Shown here piece by piece: positions 10,083-16,755 of a stretch of DNA of 64,000 nucleotides (positions are counted from its first letter, which is position 1; the number at the start of each line of letters is the position of its first letter). The stretch is from Chryseobacterium sp. SNU WT5 (lineage in GTDB: Bacteria > Bacteroidota > Bacteroidia > Flavobacteriales > Weeksellaceae), in assembly GCF_007362475.1 (NCBI RefSeq), contig NZ_CP041687.1, positions 2,909,615 to 2,973,614 of the forward strand, in the 5' to 3' direction. Under the pieces are notes generated by a model. It had not been told where the DNA came from. It searched no databases and saw only the letters and a list, made by a program, of their open reading frames with translations. A program made the translations under genes and the position numbers.

Positions 10083-10558
10083 ATCTTTTTTCGTGAAAAA
10101 ATAAGAATAGTTTCGGAATTTAATAAAATTTTATCTTAATATTTATAGAAAAAATAATTTTAGATAGAACAACGTTAGATCGGGTTCTTTTTAAATACAA
10201 AATAAAGAAGGAAGTTCTATCTAATCAATCAGTTATTTATGGTAATACTTAAGTATAATTCAATGAATAACTGCGCAGAAAAATTTTATAATCAGGAATC
10301 AATATTTTTAGAGGTTATTCGAAACTGAGGATTGAAACAAAAATTAATCTTCTATTGAATGTTCAATGTAATTATCGTCATTGATTTTGAGATGGATATA
10401 ATCTTCTTCAAAAACAGAAATTAATAGAATTCCTTTATTAAACCTATTTCTCTACATATGCTTACAATGAAAAAGACAGCTAAAAATGCCGTCTTTCTAT
10501 TCCTACCAAATGTAATCTTATAGATTTGCATTAATTATACTATCAAAAATAGGTTTCG
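10083..10558. other. intergenic region with inverted repeat
   Basis: This gap of about 480 bases lies upstream of typA. It has a perfect 11-bp inverted repeat (TTAGATAGAAC 10160-10170, GTTCTATCTAA 10214-10224) with a 43-base spacer, and the terminator of the GLPGLI gene at 10472-10497. On the minus strand 10451-10344 there is an open stretch of 35 codons without a start that reads like protein (KGILLISVFEEDYIHL). It may be a gene relic but I cannot assign it. Confidence 0.5.
10472..10497 (-). terminator. terminator after GLPGLI gene
   Basis: Arms AAAGACAGC and GCCGTCTTT pair with one internal mismatch across a seven-base A/T loop. It lies 62 bases past the stop of the minus-strand gene ending at 10559. 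Confidence 0.6.
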
Positions 10559-11419
10559 TTATTTCAGCAAATCGAGTTCGAGAGGATTGTTATTCTTCTT
10601 ACGGTCTTCTACACTTTTTAATTGTCTCTGTCTTAAAACTTCTGATAATTTGATTTCATTTCCATCTGCACCCATTATTTTAACATTAACATTACTTCTA
10701 CTTACTAATTGTCTCAATGATTTTGTGGGATCAGAAAGTTGTTCCAGATATAACTTTTTATATTTAGGATAGTCAATGGTCACTTCTTTAAAGTAATTGT
10801 TTTTTTCCTCCAATTCTAATTTATGGATGTCTACATATGCGCCAATACCTTTCAATATAAACGAATGCGTTTGCTTTTCATCTTCAATTTTTACAATTAG
10901 CCCTGGTAATCCTTGAAATTTATATGGACCGTCTGGAATTGGCAGGTCCGTCGCAAACCAAGCAGTCCACTTTCTCCCAAATAAATTGGTAACGGCTTTC
11001 TGAACTTCAAAATTCTCAATATTTTGTTTTTCGCTACTGATCGTCCAGTCGGGTTTTCTATTATCAAGAACTTTGTATGGGTCTGTTCCAACTTTTGTAT
11101 GCAAAAATGTTTCAAATTTAGGATAGCTTTTAGATATGGTGTAAAGTATTTTTCCTTTATAAGTTTCTTTAACATTGATAATATCTGAACTAGAATTTGC
11201 CATTTTTTGGAGTTCAGCATGTTGCAGTGAATCAGATTTAAATTTATTTAGACTATAAAATATTGATCCATTAGGACTTACATCTAGAACGACCAATTCT
11301 TTCTGTGCACCGGTCATATTGGTAGAATACATAATATACGAGTATTCGTAGGTAAAGCGCTTATTTTGAGCAGATAAAAAGATCGTGGTCAATAGCGACA
11401 GTACAATTAGTTTTTTCAT
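10559..11419 (-). CDS. GLPGLI family protein
   Basis: This secreted or outer-membrane-associated protein belongs to the GLPGLI family, found in Bacteroidota and of unknown function. The name-giving motif is present as FQGLPGLIVKIED, preceded by GRKWTAWFATDLPIPDGPYKF, as usual for the family. The open frame extends to 11473, but the ATG at 11419 gives a clean signal peptide (MKKLIVLSLLTTIFLSAQ) and a 286-residue product, so that start is chosen. It lies 77 bases downstream of the M56 sensor gene on the same strand with no obvious terminator between them. It is therefore probably the third gene of a blaI-M56-GLPGLI operon and may be part of the output or sensing of that system. This link is inference from gene order. 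Confidence 0.88.
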   Translation of the reverse strand: MKKLIVLSLLTTIFLSAQNKRFTYEYSYIMYSTNMTGAQKELVVLDVSPNGSIFYSLNKFKSDSLQHAELQKMANSSSDIINVKETYKGKILYTISKSYPKFETFLHTKVGTDPYKVLDNRKPDWTISSEKQNIENFEVQKAVTNLFGRKWTAWFATDLPIPDGPYKFQGLPGLIVKIEDEKQTHSFILKGIGAYVDIHKLELEEKNNYFKEVTIDYPKYKKLYLEQLSDPTKSLRQLVSRSNVNVKIMGADGNEIKLSEVLRQRQLKSVEDRKKNNNPLELDLLK

Positions 11420-11496
11420 AATTTTCGTGTGAAGATAAAAAATATTTGTAAAACTAGCAGGGGTATAAATCAATTACAAGGAAGTGGTGAAAAAAA

Positions 11497-13287
11497 TTAT
11501 TTTTGGAGCTTAATTTGTATTTCATCCGTCTTCTTTCCTTGGTACCCTTTTTTAAAGACATGCATTGATTTAATACTGGATGGTTTTAAATTTTGCATTT
11601 CTGCATTGGTCGATATTTTTCCATCAATAAAAATATTTATTTCTCTGCCTAATAAAGTTTCCGGTTTCTGTGGCTCTATCGCAATGATTTCCGCGCCTTC
11701 TATATTCTGTTTGAATTCTGAATATTTTAACTTTTGCTCAGCTTCGTTCATCTTTATTTCTGTTTCTTTCATTCTCTTCTGAAACTCCGGAGAATTAAAA
11801 TTTCTTTCAGCGGCTTTTATTTTTTCTTCCGCAACTTTCATTTTCTTCTGATATTCTGGAGAATTAAATTTCTTTTCGGCTGCTTTGATTTTTACTTCTG
11901 CATCTTTCATTTTCTTCTGATATTCTGGAGAATTGAATTTCCGTTCAACTTCTTTTGCTTTCAATTCGATCGCTTTCATTTTTAATTTGAAATCATTCGA
12001 ATTATAGTATTGATCGATTTTTGAATAGAGTTGATCTAATTCACCATAATTTTTATCAACGATTTTCATTTTATTTTTAAAATCTTCGGTGTTGAAAATT
12101 GCATCGATTTGAGTACCTAGGGAATTCATTTGTTCTTCAAGTGCTTTGAATTTTGGATTGTCAAAATCTTTATTTTTACTAAGTTTCTGAAGTTCTTTAC
12201 TTTTTGCATTCATTTCTAAAGTCAGTTTTCCAGCTTCTTTTTGCTTTGCAGTTAGGCTTTCCTGCAAAGGTTTCAATACTTTCTGTTTTTCATCAATCTG
12301 ACTTTGAATTGAATGGAGGTCAGTATTAATTCCTACATTATTCTCTGTTTTTGAATAAGGTTGAATGGTGTCAGATTTCAGGTTAGAAACCAATTTTTCA
12401 ATTTCCTGATTGGTATTTTTTATTTCTTTGTTTTTCGCATTAATTAAATAAACGAATGAAAGAATAAATAAAAGAGGCAACGCAAATATTCGTCGCGCAT
12501 AACTGAATTTTGTTTTTGATTTTTTAAGCATTGTTAATCTTTTTTTGAGGTTAGAACTAAGGAACGGACTCGTTGCAGGAAACTGTTTTCCGGAAAAGTG
12601 ACTTGCCAAAAGCATCTGCGCAAATGCTTTCGTGTCCGAGTTTTTTAAGGCTTTTTTATCAGCCAGATATTCGTGTATTAAATTGATTTCTTTTTTGATC
12701 AAATAAAAGAAAGGATTAAACCAAAATAGGGAAGTGGTGACTTCGATAAAAATTTTGTCCCAGGAATGTTTCTGTTCAATGTGAACCATTTCATGTCTTA
12801 AAATCTGACGACCCAAATCGGACTGAATTTCAATAGAGTTTTTCCAGAATAAATTTTTGAAATAGGAGAATGGTGCTTCTGCCAAATCAGTTTGATAAAA
12901 ATTGATTCCTTCGAAGTTTTCTTTGTTAAATTTCTGTTTTAAAAGCTGAATTTTAACCAGTCCGAACATTAATTTCGTTAGAAAAAAGACAGCAACCAGT
13001 CCAGTTAGAAAAGCACCAGTTTTAAAATAATTGAAATCATCATTTAAATTATTAGGTAAACTTAGGTTTTGCAATCTATTAATTAATAAATAGATATCAC
13101 TGTTTACTTCAAGTGTAAAATAACTTACTTTCAGTAAAGGCAATAGCAAACTAATCACGACAGCCGCGAGCAAATAGAATCGGTTGTAATGATGAAAAGT
13201 CTTATCTTTCAAAAACAGCTTGTAATAGAAAAACAGTATTGCTGAAGTGAAAACAACTTTTCCGAAATATAAAAATAGGGTTTCCAT
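11497..13287 (-). CDS. BlaR1/M56-type sensor metallopeptidase with coiled-coil repeats
   Basis: This 596-residue membrane sensor is of the BlaR1/MecR1 type, whose cytosolic M56 domain relieves repression by the partner BlaI-like regulator. N-terminal membrane helices (residues 1-55 and about 88-112) flank the Zn site HEMVH (165-169), with HEYLAD at 205-210. A further helix (about 266-284) puts the C-terminus outside the cytosol. In place of a beta-lactam-binding domain, residues 290-525 form a Lys/Glu-rich probable coiled coil with three near-identical 23-residue repeats (core FNSPEYQKKMK). The end (about 550-596, IFIDGKISTNAEMQNL) resembles the TonB-receptor plug-like tail seen on some Bacteroidota M56 proteins. 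The stop TGA of the repressor gene shares a base with its ATG, so the two are translationally coupled. The ligand is unknown. Confidence 0.9.
   Translation of the reverse strand: METLFLYFGKVVFTSAILFFYYKLFLKDKTFHHYNRFYLLAAVVISLLLPLLKVSYFTLEVNSDIYLLINRLQNLSLPNNLNDDFNYFKTGAFLTGLVAVFFLTKLMFGLVKIQLLKQKFNKENFEGINFYQTDLAEAPFSYFKNLFWKNSIEIQSDLGRQILRHEMVHIEQKHSWDKIFIEVTTSLFWFNPFFYLIKKEINLIHEYLADKKALKNSDTKAFAQMLLASHFSGKQFPATSPFLSSNLKKRLTMLKKSKTKFSYARRIFALPLLFILSFVYLINAKNKEIKNTNQEIEKLVSNLKSDTIQPYSKTENNVGINTDLHSIQSQIDEKQKVLKPLQESLTAKQKEAGKLTLEMNAKSKELQKLSKNKDFDNPKFKALEEQMNSLGTQIDAIFNTEDFKNKMKIVDKNYGELDQLYSKIDQYYNSNDFKLKMKAIELKAKEVERKFNSPEYQKKMKDAEVKIKAAEKKFNSPEYQKKMKVAEEKIKAAERNFNSPEFQKRMKETEIKMNEAEQKLKYSEFKQNIEGAEIIAIEPQKPETLLGREINIFIDGKISTNAEMQNLKPSSIKSMHVFKKGYQGKKTDEIQIKLQK
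11715..11950 (-). repeat. 69-bp in-frame tandem repeats in M56 sensor
   Basis: Three 69-base units, each encoding 23 residues with the core FNSPE(Y/F)QK(K/R)MK, followed by a fourth degenerate unit. More divergent ancestors (FNTEDFKNKMK, YNSNDFKLKMK) lie upstream in the protein. The near identity of the central two units suggests recent duplication or ongoing copy-number change. Confidence 0.85.
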
Positions 13288-13652
13288 CAGTCTTTATTTT
13301 TTAATTCATTTAGTAACATCTCCAAGTCTTCAACACTGAGTTCGTTTTTTTCAACCAGAAAGGAAACAGCGTTGGTATAAGATCCTTCAAAGTAATTTTT
13401 CACTAAACTTTTCATCGATTTTCCACTGTATTTTTCTTTAGAAACCAGGGGGGAATATTGATGCTGTCTCCCGAAAACTTCGTAATCAACGAAATCTTTT
13501 TCTTTCAAAACTTTGAGGATGGTTGAGACCGTATTGGTATGCGGTTTCGGTTCTGGAAATTGCTCAAGAATATCTTTAAGAAACGCTTTTTCAAGATCCC
13601 AGAGATATTGCATTACCTGTTCTTCAGCTTTTGTTAATTGAGAAATTTTCAT
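13287..13652 (-). CDS. BlaI/MecI-family transcriptional repressor
   Basis: A winged-helix repressor of 121 residues, the normal BlaI/MecI/CopY length. The N-terminal helix-turn-helix is visible as LTKAEEQVMQYLWDLEKAFLKD then TNTVSTILKVLKEKDFV, with the dimerisation and cleavage region after about residue 75 (KSMKSLVKNYFEG). It is the first gene of the operon with the M56 sensor, overlapping it by one base (TGATG). The promoter directly upstream contains palindromes suited to autorepression. By family knowledge, activation of the M56 partner leads to cleavage or release of the repressor. Resistance to beta-lactams should not be assumed, because the sensor lacks a penicillin-binding domain. Confidence 0.92.
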   Translation of the reverse strand: MKISQLTKAEEQVMQYLWDLEKAFLKDILEQFPEPKPHTNTVSTILKVLKEKDFVDYEVFGRQHQYSPLVSKEKYSGKSMKSLVKNYFEGSYTNAVSFLVEKNELSVEDLEMLLNELKNKD

Positions 13653-13720
13653 ATCACTATTTGTTTAGTGATACAAATGTAGAAATAAATTTTAATCATA
13701 CAACTATTTTTATAGTGATA
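13652..13720 (-). promoter_or_regulatory. blaI-M56 operon promoter with overlapping palindromic operators
   Basis: On the minus strand a -33 TTG (13703-13701) is followed after exactly 19 bases by the -7 box TACATTTG (13681-13674), a near-ideal Bacteroidota promoter. The -7 box is part of the palindrome TACATTTGTA (13672-13681), which has the TACA-N2-TGTA core known from BlaI/MecI operators. A second motif, TATCACTA/TAGTGATA, occurs three times: 13652-13659 and 13666-13673 as an inverted pair between promoter and start codon, and 13713-13720 upstream of the -33 element. Binding at these sites would block transcription. Confidence 0.75.
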
Positions 13721-13802
13721 ATTCTAAATTTTATTAAAGTACTGATTATCAATAGAAATAATTGTAATTTTATAAAAGAGACTTACAATTAAAAAAATAA
13801 AA

Positions 13803-13810
13803 TACATTTG
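13803..13810 (+). promoter_or_regulatory. possible ferritin promoter -7 box
   Basis: TACATTTG matches TAnnTTTG about 100 bases upstream of the ferritin ATG. There is no TTG at the ideal distance, so the call is weak. It would give a leader of about 95 bases. Confidence 0.35.
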
Positions 13811-13908
13811 AAATGAAATAAATCATTAAATTAACCTTCATAATAAAGTTAAATTAGACAAAGGAATTATTCTTGCTATTAAATATCTAATCATTAAAAA
13901 TTTTAATT

Positions 13909-14460
13909 ATGAACACTAAAAGACTATCAGCTGCGTTGGAAAAAGCGTTGAGCGAACAAATGAATGTAGAATTATACCAATCACATGTTTACTTATCGTA
14001 TGGGATTTGGGCAAGTGATGAAGGTTATGATGGAATAGGAAATTTTTTATTTCGCCACTCTTTAGAGGAACGCAATCACGCCATAAAATTCATGGAATAT
14101 ATTTTAAATAGAGGTGGAAAACCAACCGTAACTGCTTTGAAAGCGGCTGATAAAGATCCTAAAAATTTAAAAGAATGTTTTGATCGGGTTTTTAAACATG
14201 AAGTTGAAAACACAGAGAAAATATACAATTTGGTCAATATCGCTTTTGAAGAAAAAGACTGGGCAACCTGGAATTTCTTGCAATGGTTTGTGAAAGAACA
14301 AATTGAAGAAGAAACGTTGGCGATGGATCTTATTGATAAATTAAAAATTGCGGGCGGAAATGAAGCAAGTGACGAATCGTTATTTAACTTAGATAAATAC
14401 TTAGGACAAGCTCCCGACGACGCTGAACTGGCAAGAGACGCAACTTCTGAAAAACCATAA
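13909..14460 (+). CDS. ftnA: non-haem ferritin
   Basis: An iron-storage ferritin that oxidises Fe(II) and stores it in a 24-mer cytosolic shell. The 183-residue protein keeps the ferroxidase ligands of bacterial FtnA: Glu21 in EQMNVELYQS, the Glu/His pair in HSLEERNHAIKFM, Glu in KHEVENTEKIYN, and the Gln/Glu region NFLQWFVKEQIEEE. It is about 15 residues longer than E. coli FtnA because of an acidic C-terminal tail (GQAPDDAELARDATSEKP). The ATG at 13909 starts directly before the first helix. It is a single-gene unit, ended by the terminator at 14676-14708. Confidence 0.95.
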   Translation: MNTKRLSAALEKALSEQMNVELYQSHVYLSYGIWASDEGYDGIGNFLFRHSLEERNHAIKFMEYILNRGGKPTVTALKAADKDPKNLKECFDRVFKHEVENTEKIYNLVNIAFEEKDWATWNFLQWFVKEQIEEETLAMDLIDKLKIAGGNEASDESLFNLDKYLGQAPDDAELARDATSEKP

Positions 14461-14476
14461 TATCTGAGAATTTTCC

Positions 14477-14633
14477 AACCACAAAGTCACAAAAGAATCA
14501 ATTTTCACTACGAAATTCGGCACTACACAAATTTGAAAATCTTTGATTTTCCAAACTTTTGTGAAATTTAAAAAATATTTTTCACAAACTCTAACAATAT
14601 TTTTTAATAAAAACTTTTGTGACTTTTGTGGTT
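14477..14633. repeat. long imperfect inverted repeat (hairpin element) behind ferritin gene
   Basis: Outer arms AACCACAAAGTCACAAAAG (14477-14495) and CTTTTGTGACTTTTGTGGTT (14614-14633) are complementary apart from one extra T. Nested inside are a CACAAATTTG / CAAACTTTTGTG pair and a small perfect hairpin GAAAATC-TTT-GATTTTC around 14534-14550. The whole element is about 157 bases and folds back on itself. It encodes nothing convincing, looks like a non-autonomous or relic intergenic repeat, and lies between the ferritin stop and the ferritin terminator. Confidence 0.7.
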
Positions 14634-14675
14634 TAAAAAAGACAGATAATATGTTCAAATTTATAAAAGACTATT

Positions 14676-14708
14676 AAAATCTGCTTTGTCAAAAGGCAGA
14701 TTTTTTTT
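14676..14708 (+). terminator. terminator downstream of ferritin
   Basis: Stem AAAATCTGC (14676-14684) / GCAGATTTT (14696-14704) with an 11-base loop and an unbroken run of eight T from 14701. Confidence 0.85.
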
Positions 14709-14732
14709 ATTCCATAACTCACTCAAAATCTT

Positions 14733-14740
14733 TATCTTTG
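14733..14740 (+). promoter_or_regulatory. ychF -7 promoter box
   Basis: TATCTTTG followed by CC matches the TAnnTTTG consensus, 67 bases upstream of the ychF ATG and just after the ferritin terminator. No clear -33 TTG at the right distance. Confidence 0.5.
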
Positions 14741-14807
14741 CCAACTCTCAATTTAATGGGTTTAAAGACGACTTTAAACCTTCATTTATAAACTTTGAAC
14801 TAAAGAT

Positions 14808-15899
14808 ATGAAATGTGGAATCGTAGGTTTACCCAATGTAGGTAAATCAACCCTTTTTAACTGTTTAAGCAATGCCAAAGCGCAATCTGCCAACTATCCT
14901 TTCTGTACGATCGAACCAAACATTGGAACCGTTTCTGTACCGGACGAGCGTTTGTTTGAACTTGAAAAATTAGTGAAGCCTGAAAGAGTTTTGCCAGCAG
15001 TCGTAGAAATTGTTGATATTGCAGGTTTGGTAAAAGGTGCCAGTAAAGGAGAAGGTTTAGGAAATAAATTCTTGGCGAACATTAGAGAATGTGAAGCGAT
15101 TATTCACGTTTTAAGATGTTTTGAAAATGGAAACATTGTTCACGTTGAAGGTTCTGTAGATCCCATTAGAGATAAAGAAATTATCGATATCGAACTTCAG
15201 TTAAAAGACATTGAAACCTTATCAAAGTCTGTTGAGAAAGCAAAAAAGTTCATTAAATCTGGTAAAAAAGATGATGTGATGACTTATGAAACGCTTCTTA
15301 ATCTTCAGAAATTTGTAGAGGAAGGGAACAACGCGCGTGAGTTCCCTATGGATGATTTTGCTGAATCAATTATTTCGGAAATACAGTTACTCACTAACAA
15401 GCCAGTTCTTTACGTTTGTAATGTTGATGAAAATTCGATTAAAAACGGAAATGAATGGATTGCTAAGATCGAGGAAATGGCTGCCAGAGAAAATGCAGAA
15501 GTTGTAGTTTTAGCCGCTCAGATCGAAGCTGATATTAATGAGTTAGAAACTTTCGAAGAACGGGAAATGTTCTTAGATGAATTAGGACTAACTGAGCCGG
15601 GTGTAAACCGATTGATCAGAAAAGCCTACGATTTATTGAAATTGCAAACCTATTTCACTGCGGGAGTTAAAGAAGTTCGTGCCTGGACTATTGGTCGCGG
15701 CTGGACTGCACCACAAGCTGCAGGAGTTATTCACACTGATTTCGAAAAAGGATTTATTCGTGCGGAAGTAATTAAATATGAAGATTTCTTAAAATTTGGC
15801 TCTGAAGCTAAAGTGAAAGAAGCTGGTAAACTTTCCGTAGAAGGAAAAGAATATATTGTTCAGGATGGTGATATGATGAATTTCAGATTCAACGTATAA
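14808..15899 (+). CDS. ychF: redox-regulated ATPase/GTPase YchF (Obg family)
   Basis: An Obg-family P-loop NTPase that binds ribosomes and, in characterised members, prefers ATP and is linked to oxidative stress. The 363-residue length is standard. Motifs are GLPNVGKSTLFN at residues 6-17, the switch/G3 stretch VDIAGLVKGAS, the NxxE-type base-recognition region (VCNVDEN), a coiled coil around residues 125-200 and the C-terminal TGS domain starting near LLKLQTYFTAG and ending QDGDMMNFRFNV. The ATG at 14808 begins directly with the first strand. Single-gene unit followed by a terminator. Confidence 0.97.
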   Translation: MKCGIVGLPNVGKSTLFNCLSNAKAQSANYPFCTIEPNIGTVSVPDERLFELEKLVKPERVLPAVVEIVDIAGLVKGASKGEGLGNKFLANIRECEAIIHVLRCFENGNIVHVEGSVDPIRDKEIIDIELQLKDIETLSKSVEKAKKFIKSGKKDDVMTYETLLNLQKFVEEGNNAREFPMDDFAESIISEIQLLTNKPVLYVCNVDENSIKNGNEWIAKIEEMAARENAEVVVLAAQIEADINELETFEEREMFLDELGLTEPGVNRLIRKAYDLLKLQTYFTAGVKEVRAWTIGRGWTAPQAAGVIHTDFEKGFIRAEVIKYEDFLKFGSEAKVKEAGKLSVEGKEYIVQDGDMMNFRFNV

Positions 15900-15950
15900 A
15901 GGATGGACGAATGGAGATGTTTTAAAATGGCTGTCTCCACCCAATTTATA

Positions 15951-15976
15951 AAGCGGACTTTGGTTCGCTTTTTTTA
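15951..15976 (+). terminator. ychF terminator
   Basis: Stem AAGCGGA / TTCGCTT (one G-U pair) with a short loop and a T run to 15975. A second weaker stem (GGAGA...TCTCC) lies just before it at about 15913-15937. Confidence 0.75.
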
Positions 15977-16075
15977 TGACTTTATTATTCAAATAAAACT
16001 TAAATTACTGTTAAAGCCACACAGGATTGGGTTAAAAAGAAATTCAATTTGTAACTTTATATTTAAATAAAATAA

Positions 16076-16627
16076 ATGACAAAGAAAGTAGCAATTATCA
16101 TAGGAAGTTTAAGAAAAGAATCTTTCAATAGAAAAGTAGCAAAAGAATTCATGCGAGTTGCACCAAAAGGTTTAGAGCTGACTATTGTAGAAATTGGTGA
16201 CTTGTGCATGTTCAGTGAAGATATAGAAAATAATCCACCGCAGGAGTGGATCGATTTTAAAGGGAAAATTGTAGAATCTGATGCAATACTTTTTATTTCG
16301 CCGGAGTATAACAGAACTATTCCAGGAGTTCTAAAAAATGCCATGGAAATTGGAGCCCGGCCTCCAAAGAACAATTCATGGAAAGGAAAACCTGGAGCAG
16401 TAGTTACGGTTTCCTCTGGTGCAATTGGCGGGTTAGGAGCAAACCAAACAATCAGAAATGCCGCCGTCTCACTTCACATTCCGATGATGCAACAACCGGA
16501 AGCATACATAGGCGGAATTAAAGATCGCTTATTGGAAGATGGGATTACCGTAAATGAGAAAACAGAAAAATTCCTGAAAGATTTTTTGGAGGCCTTTGAA
16601 AAATGGATTAATAATTTAACAGATTAG
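16076..16627 (+). CDS. NADPH-dependent FMN reductase family oxidoreductase
   Basis: A flavodoxin-fold flavoprotein of 183 residues, the usual size for NAD(P)H:FMN/quinone/chromate reductases of this family. The FMN phosphate loop is GSLRKESFNRK near residue 11, followed by the conserved SPEYNRTIPGVLKNAMEIGARPP segment around residue 80 and SSGAIGGLGANQT, which contact flavin and the partner subunit. It probably reduces quinones or other electrophiles in the cytosol to limit radical formation, but the substrate cannot be inferred. It lies alone between ychF and the topoisomerase IV operon, with the parE promoter 86 bases beyond its stop. Confidence 0.9.
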   Translation: MTKKVAIIIGSLRKESFNRKVAKEFMRVAPKGLELTIVEIGDLCMFSEDIENNPPQEWIDFKGKIVESDAILFISPEYNRTIPGVLKNAMEIGARPPKNNSWKGKPGAVVTVSSGAIGGLGANQTIRNAAVSLHIPMMQQPEAYIGGIKDRLLEDGITVNEKTEKFLKDFLEAFEKWINNLTD

Positions 16628-16670
16628 GCTTTTTTTAATCGCAGAAAAGTTTGCAAATTTTAATATGGGG

Positions 16671-16693
16671 TAAAATTTTTGCGCAAAATTTTA
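16671..16693. promoter_or_regulatory. palindrome upstream of parE
   Basis: The perfect 12-base palindrome TTTTGCGCAAAA is extended on both sides by A/T arms (TAAAATTTTTGCGC...AAAATTTTA, one bulged T). It lies 20 bases before the parE -7 box. It could be an operator or a weak terminator for the flavin reductase gene. Confidence 0.45.
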
Positions 16694-16712
16694 AATATCG
16701 ATTTGCTTTCGC

Positions 16713-16720
16713 TATTTTTG
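16713..16720 (+). promoter_or_regulatory. parE operon -7 promoter box
   Basis: TATTTTTG followed by TGAG matches TAnnTTTG, 36 bases before the parE ATG. No exact TTG at -33. Confidence 0.5.
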
Positions 16721-16755
16721 TGAGTTACTGAATTTTAAAGTACTTTCAAAAATAT

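Noticed and set aside
10344..10451. 35-codon open stretch on the minus strand (KGILLISVFEEDYIHL), possibly a relic of a sensor kinase
   Set aside because: No start codon, a stop directly upstream, and the resemblance to LytS-type kinases is too weak to claim a gene.
11497..13652. blaI/M56 pair as a beta-lactam resistance system
   Set aside because: The sensor lacks a penicillin-binding domain and no beta-lactamase gene is adjacent.
14401..14658. 85-codon frame on the minus strand behind ferritin
   Set aside because: It runs through the fold-back repeat and the end of the ferritin gene. Its low-complexity translation is the product of the repeat, not a protein.
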